DNA from: Roseicyclus mahoneyensis
GTDB taxonomy: Bacteria; Pseudomonadota; Alphaproteobacteria; Rhodobacterales; Rhodobacteraceae
Assembly: GCF_003148775.1 (NCBI RefSeq)
Contig: NZ_QGGW01000001.1
Span: 682,001 to 746,000 of the forward strand
Direction of reading: 5' to 3'
DNA length: 64,000 nt
Below the pieces are notes generated by a model. It had not been told where the DNA came from and made no database searches. It was given only the letters and a program-made list of their open reading frames with translations. A program made the position numbers and the translations under genes. This document shows positions 61,915 to 64,000 of this stretch, piece by piece (within the stretch, counting starts at the first letter, position 1; each line of letters starts with the position of its first letter).

Positions 61915-62435
61915 CGCTTGCGCGCCGCCAGCACGCGACGGCGACTGGGGATCAGCATGTGGTCGGGCAAAGGCCTGCCGCTGTCGCAATGGACCAAAGA
62001 CAGCGCCAAACGGTCGGCGCGCGTCAACGCCATCACGAAAAGAGCGGCACCGATGGCCAGATTGACCATTGGGCCGAACAGACCGTTCTGCGCCACGAGG
62101 GCTGCGGACATTCCCAGCAAGAGCGTGGCCCAGATCTGCACCTCGGCCCGCATGGCCGTTGCCAACAGATGCGCCGACTGTTCCGCGCCAGAGTCCTCTG
62201 GATCTATGCCGAACCAGCGAAAGAAGAACAGGCGCCTGAGCTCGGCCGTGCTGCGGTAGCCGGGCGGCAAGCGGTCCCGACCAAAGAGGTCGGAGACAAT
62301 ATTGTCCTCCAACCAGCAGATGCGTAGCAGCGCAAGAAGCGCCAGCGCCCCCACCAGCCCCAAGGGCACCCAGAGTGCTGCCAGCGCCCCCGCGCCAACA
62401 AGAGCCGCCCCGATCGCAACATGACCCGGTTTCAT
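61911..62435 (-). CDS. Small membrane protein, unrecognised
   Basis: The 174-aa product has about four hydrophobic segments: two near the N-terminus (about 6-38, including VGALALLALL) and two later (about 98-139). The soluble mid-region carries RLPPGYRSTAELRRLFFFRW. The C-terminus is basic (SRRRVLAARKR). ATG 62435 has GGGAG upstream. It is convergent with the ABC ATPase gene and divergent from the MBL gene. I do not recognise the family. Confidence 0.7.
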   Translation of the reverse strand: MKPGHVAIGAALVGAGALAALWVPLGLVGALALLALLRICWLEDNIVSDLFGRDRLPPGYRSTAELRRLFFFRWFGIDPEDSGAEQSAHLLATAMRAEVQIWATLLLGMSAALVAQNGLFGPMVNLAIGAALFVMALTRADRLALSLVHCDSGRPLPDHMLIPSRRRVLAARKR

Positions 62436-62626
62436 GGTCCCGCTCCCTCCCTGCAATGGTCGCCTAACGCCAGTCTGCCCCCAATCGTTCCCGTTGTGCA
62501 GGTTTTCCGTAAACTTGACCTTAAAGTGCGGCGCGCCGCCGATCTGGTCACCCGCAATCACATATCAACTTTCCTGCATATGTTTCCCGCGCTAGGGTGC
62601 CGCTGCAACCCCGGGAGGAGACCGAC

Positions 62627-63547
62627 ATGCAGATCACCCGCCGTCGCCTGATGGCGAGCGCCACCGCCACGCTGGCCGCCAGCGCCCTGCCCCGTCGCGG
62701 CTGGACGCAGACCAGCCTGATGATGGGCGACACCGAGATCATCACGCTGAGCGATGGCTGGCTCGACCTGCCCGCCGACTTCATTTTCGGGCCCATGCCG
62801 CAAGACGAGTTGGCCGCCATTCTGGCGCAATACGGCATCGACCCGAGCGCGCCCCTGACCCCGCCCTGCAACCTGACACTTCTGCGCCGGGGCGACACGC
62901 TCGCGCTTTTCGATGCCGGCGCGGGCACGCAGTTCTCGCCCAATGCGGGCACCCTGCCCGATGCGCTGGCCACGGCGGGGATCGACCCGTTCGACATCAC
63001 CCATGTGATCTTTACCCATGGCCATCCCGATCACCTGTGGGGCGTGCTCGATGATTTCGACGAGCCGTTTTTCGGCAATGCCGAGCACATGATGGGCGGG
63101 GTGGAATTCGACTACTGGATGGACGAGGGGACGGTCGCCAGCATCGGCGAGGCGCGCGCCAGTTTTGCCGTCGGCGCGCAGCGGCGGCTGGAGGTCATCG
63201 CGGATCAAGTGACCCGGATCGGCGATGGCGACGAGGTGCTGCCGGGCGTGGTGGCGGGGCTGACGGCCGGACACACGCCGGGGCATCTGGTGTTCACCAT
63301 CGGTGACGGGTCTGATGCGGTGATGGTGCTGGGCGATGCGATCGGCAACGACCATATCGCCTTTGCCCGGCCCGGCTGGATCTCGGGCTCGGATCAGGAC
63401 CCGGAGGCGGCAGCAGCGACGCGGATGCGGCTGTTCGACCGTATCACGGCGGACGGGCTGACGGTGGTGGGCTTTCACTTGGGCCATGGCGGGATCGGCA
63501 CGGTCGAGGCGGAGGGCGAGGGTTACACGTTCCGCCCGAGCGCGTGA
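62627..63547 (+). CDS. Metallo-beta-lactamase-fold hydrolase with Tat-type signal
   Basis: The 306-aa product begins MQITRRRLMASATATLAASA, a twin-arginine signal. The two-metal site is complete: T-H131-G-H133-P-D135-H136, then GLTAGHTPGHLVF, LGDAIGND and a final GFHLGHGG. The fold covers lactonases, thiol hydrolases and sulfatases, so the substrate is open. ATG 62627 has GGGAGGAG upstream. A terminator follows at 63583-63603. Confidence 0.88.
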   Translation: MQITRRRLMASATATLAASALPRRGWTQTSLMMGDTEIITLSDGWLDLPADFIFGPMPQDELAAILAQYGIDPSAPLTPPCNLTLLRRGDTLALFDAGAGTQFSPNAGTLPDALATAGIDPFDITHVIFTHGHPDHLWGVLDDFDEPFFGNAEHMMGGVEFDYWMDEGTVASIGEARASFAVGAQRRLEVIADQVTRIGDGDEVLPGVVAGLTAGHTPGHLVFTIGDGSDAVMVLGDAIGNDHIAFARPGWISGSDQDPEAAAATRMRLFDRITADGLTVVGFHLGHGGIGTVEAEGEGYTFRPSA

Positions 63548-63582
63548 CGATCGCGCCGCCACTCATTGATCTAACAGAAAAG

Positions 63583-63603
63583 CGGGGGGCCATTGGCCCC
63601 CCG
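63583..63603 (+). terminator. Terminator-like hairpin after the MBL-fold gene
   Basis: CGGGGGGCC, loop ATT, GGCCCCCCG, then TTCAAGTCT. It begins 35 bp after the stop. The T-run is weak. Confidence 0.65.
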
Positions 63604-63696
63604 TTCAAGTCTCGCGTATCAGGCTCTGATCTATCTGCCCGAGGTTTCTGCCTGCCGCCTGATCCGCGTCGAGGGCGAGCGCACCCGCCCTGGATA

Positions 63697-63723
63697 CCAA
63701 GCGTTTCCGAAGGAAACGCTTGG
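63697..63723. repeat. Perfect 12-bp-arm palindrome, first of a pair
   Basis: CCAAGCGTTTCC, loop GAA, GGAAACGCTTGG. It lies between the MBL-fold gene and nrdJ; architecture recalls 59708-59760 and 14812-14854. Confidence 0.85.
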
Positions 63724-63734
63724 AGTGAGATGTA

Positions 63735-63753
63735 GCGAAACCGGAGGTTTCGC
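63735..63753. repeat. Perfect 8-bp-arm palindrome, second of a pair
   Basis: GCGAAACC, loop GGA, GGTTTCGC, 11 bp after the first palindrome. Confidence 0.8.
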
Positions 63754-63770
63754 GGATCCCACCCCGTTCG

Positions 63771-63797
63771 AAAAGGGGCGCCCGATGCGGACGCCCC
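63771..63797 (-). terminator. Rho-independent terminator of nrdJ
   Basis: On the minus strand GGGGCG (complement of 63792-63797) pairs with CGCCCC (complement of 63775-63780), with an inner 3-bp stem, and is followed by TTTT (63771-63774). It lies 8 bp after the nrdJ stop. Confidence 0.8.
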
Positions 63798-63805
63798 TCA
63801 AAACC

Positions 63806-64000
63806 TCAGCTGCACCCGCTCGTCCCGCCACAGGTGTTGCACTTCATACATGTCCCATTGCGGACCAGCGTGTAGTTGCCGCACTCGCCGCATGCCTCGC
63901 CCTCGTAGCCCTGCATCTTGGCGCGCGTCGCGGCATCCATGCTGACCGTGCCGGTGGTGACGGCGGTGGTGGAGGCGACAGCCGCAATGGTGGTGCCGCC
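63806..64000 (-). CDS. nrdJ: Vitamin B12-dependent ribonucleotide reductase, C-terminus (partial)
   Basis: The last 64 residues run off the right edge in frame. A flexible Thr/Ala-rich linker (TTIAAVASTTAVTTGTVSM) leads to the Cys-rich tail: AKMQGYEGEACGECGNYTLV, then RNGTCMKCNTCGGTSGCS. The paired CxxC motifs and the closing SGCS are typical of class II NrdJ, where C-terminal cysteines regenerate the active-site disulfide. Only the terminal domain is visible, so the identification rests on this signature. Ends in a good terminator. Confidence 0.88.
   Translation of the reverse strand, partial: GGTTIAAVASTTAVTTGTVSMDAATRAKMQGYEGEACGECGNYTLVRNGTCMKCNTCGGTSGCS

Overview
This window looks like a chromosomal segment of a marine or roseobacter-type member of the Rhodobacteraceae (Alphaproteobacteria). 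The support is high GC coding sequence, a HemA-type 5-aminolevulinate synthase of exactly Rhodobacter length, a chpT phosphotransferase gene, olsB/olsA ornithine-lipid genes, a gamma-class carbonic anhydrase, the C-terminus of a B12-dependent ribonucleotide reductase, and alphaproteobacterial regulatory palindromes (TTGA-N6-TCAA, TTAA-N7-TTAA). I cannot name the genus. Nearly everything is core genome: no prophage, CRISPR array, rRNA operon or plasmid module is visible.

Layout. 1-5261: a decayed IS5-type transposase, tRNA-Arg(CCG), ispG, a RodZ-like protein, hemA and a secreted cysteine-containing protein. 5398-11585: M20 dipeptidase, MATE exporter, NicO/DUF1007 metal pair, a Flp-pilin-like protein and PPK2. 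11783-16824: parE, then an AT-rich orphan membrane gene followed by palindromic DNA, a tiny lysine-rich protein, two tandem c-type cytochromes and a lipoprotein with an HExxH motif. 16821-31003: Uup-type ABC-F, ribosomal proteins L13/S9, SAM decarboxylase, a SLAC1/TDT-type transporter, thioesterase, enoyl-CoA hydratase, two metallopeptidases, ctaA, a TrmJ-like methyltransferase, a ThiE-like protein and the olsB-olsA pair. 31019-40812: chpT, gamma-carbonic anhydrase, yicC-gmk, a PAS protein, class II DAHP synthase, a GlxA-type regulator, glnE and a YbaK protein.

40821-53190 is one long minus-strand envelope and isoprenoid cluster read pyrH-frr-uppS-cdsA-dxr-rseP-(48-aa membrane protein)-bamA-ompH-fabZ-lpxA-lpxI-lpxB. 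It joins UMP supply, ribosome recycling, undecaprenyl phosphate, CDP-diacylglycerol, the MEP pathway, outer-membrane assembly and lipid A; lpxD is absent from its usual place. miaA diverges from it. 54285-61914 is an AraC regulator followed by a peptide/nickel-type ABC importer: Tat-type binding protein, two permeases, and one polypeptide holding both ATPase domains. A small membrane protein, a Tat-exported metallo-beta-lactamase-fold protein and the 3' end of nrdJ close the window.

The most notable signals are non-coding. FNR-type palindromes lie upstream of hemA and of the cytochrome pair. CtrA-type boxes lie upstream of the pilin-like gene and of olsB, the latter close to chpT. Several long perfect palindromes share an architecture but not a sequence. 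A degenerate element with a TATTT..GAAA tail recurs at the 3' ends of four genes. Two short tandem-repeat tracts have exact 24-bp and 11-bp periods. The most foreign-looking gene is the AT-rich membrane protein after parE. I did not find a convincing new multi-gene system; the candidates are single genes and repeat families.
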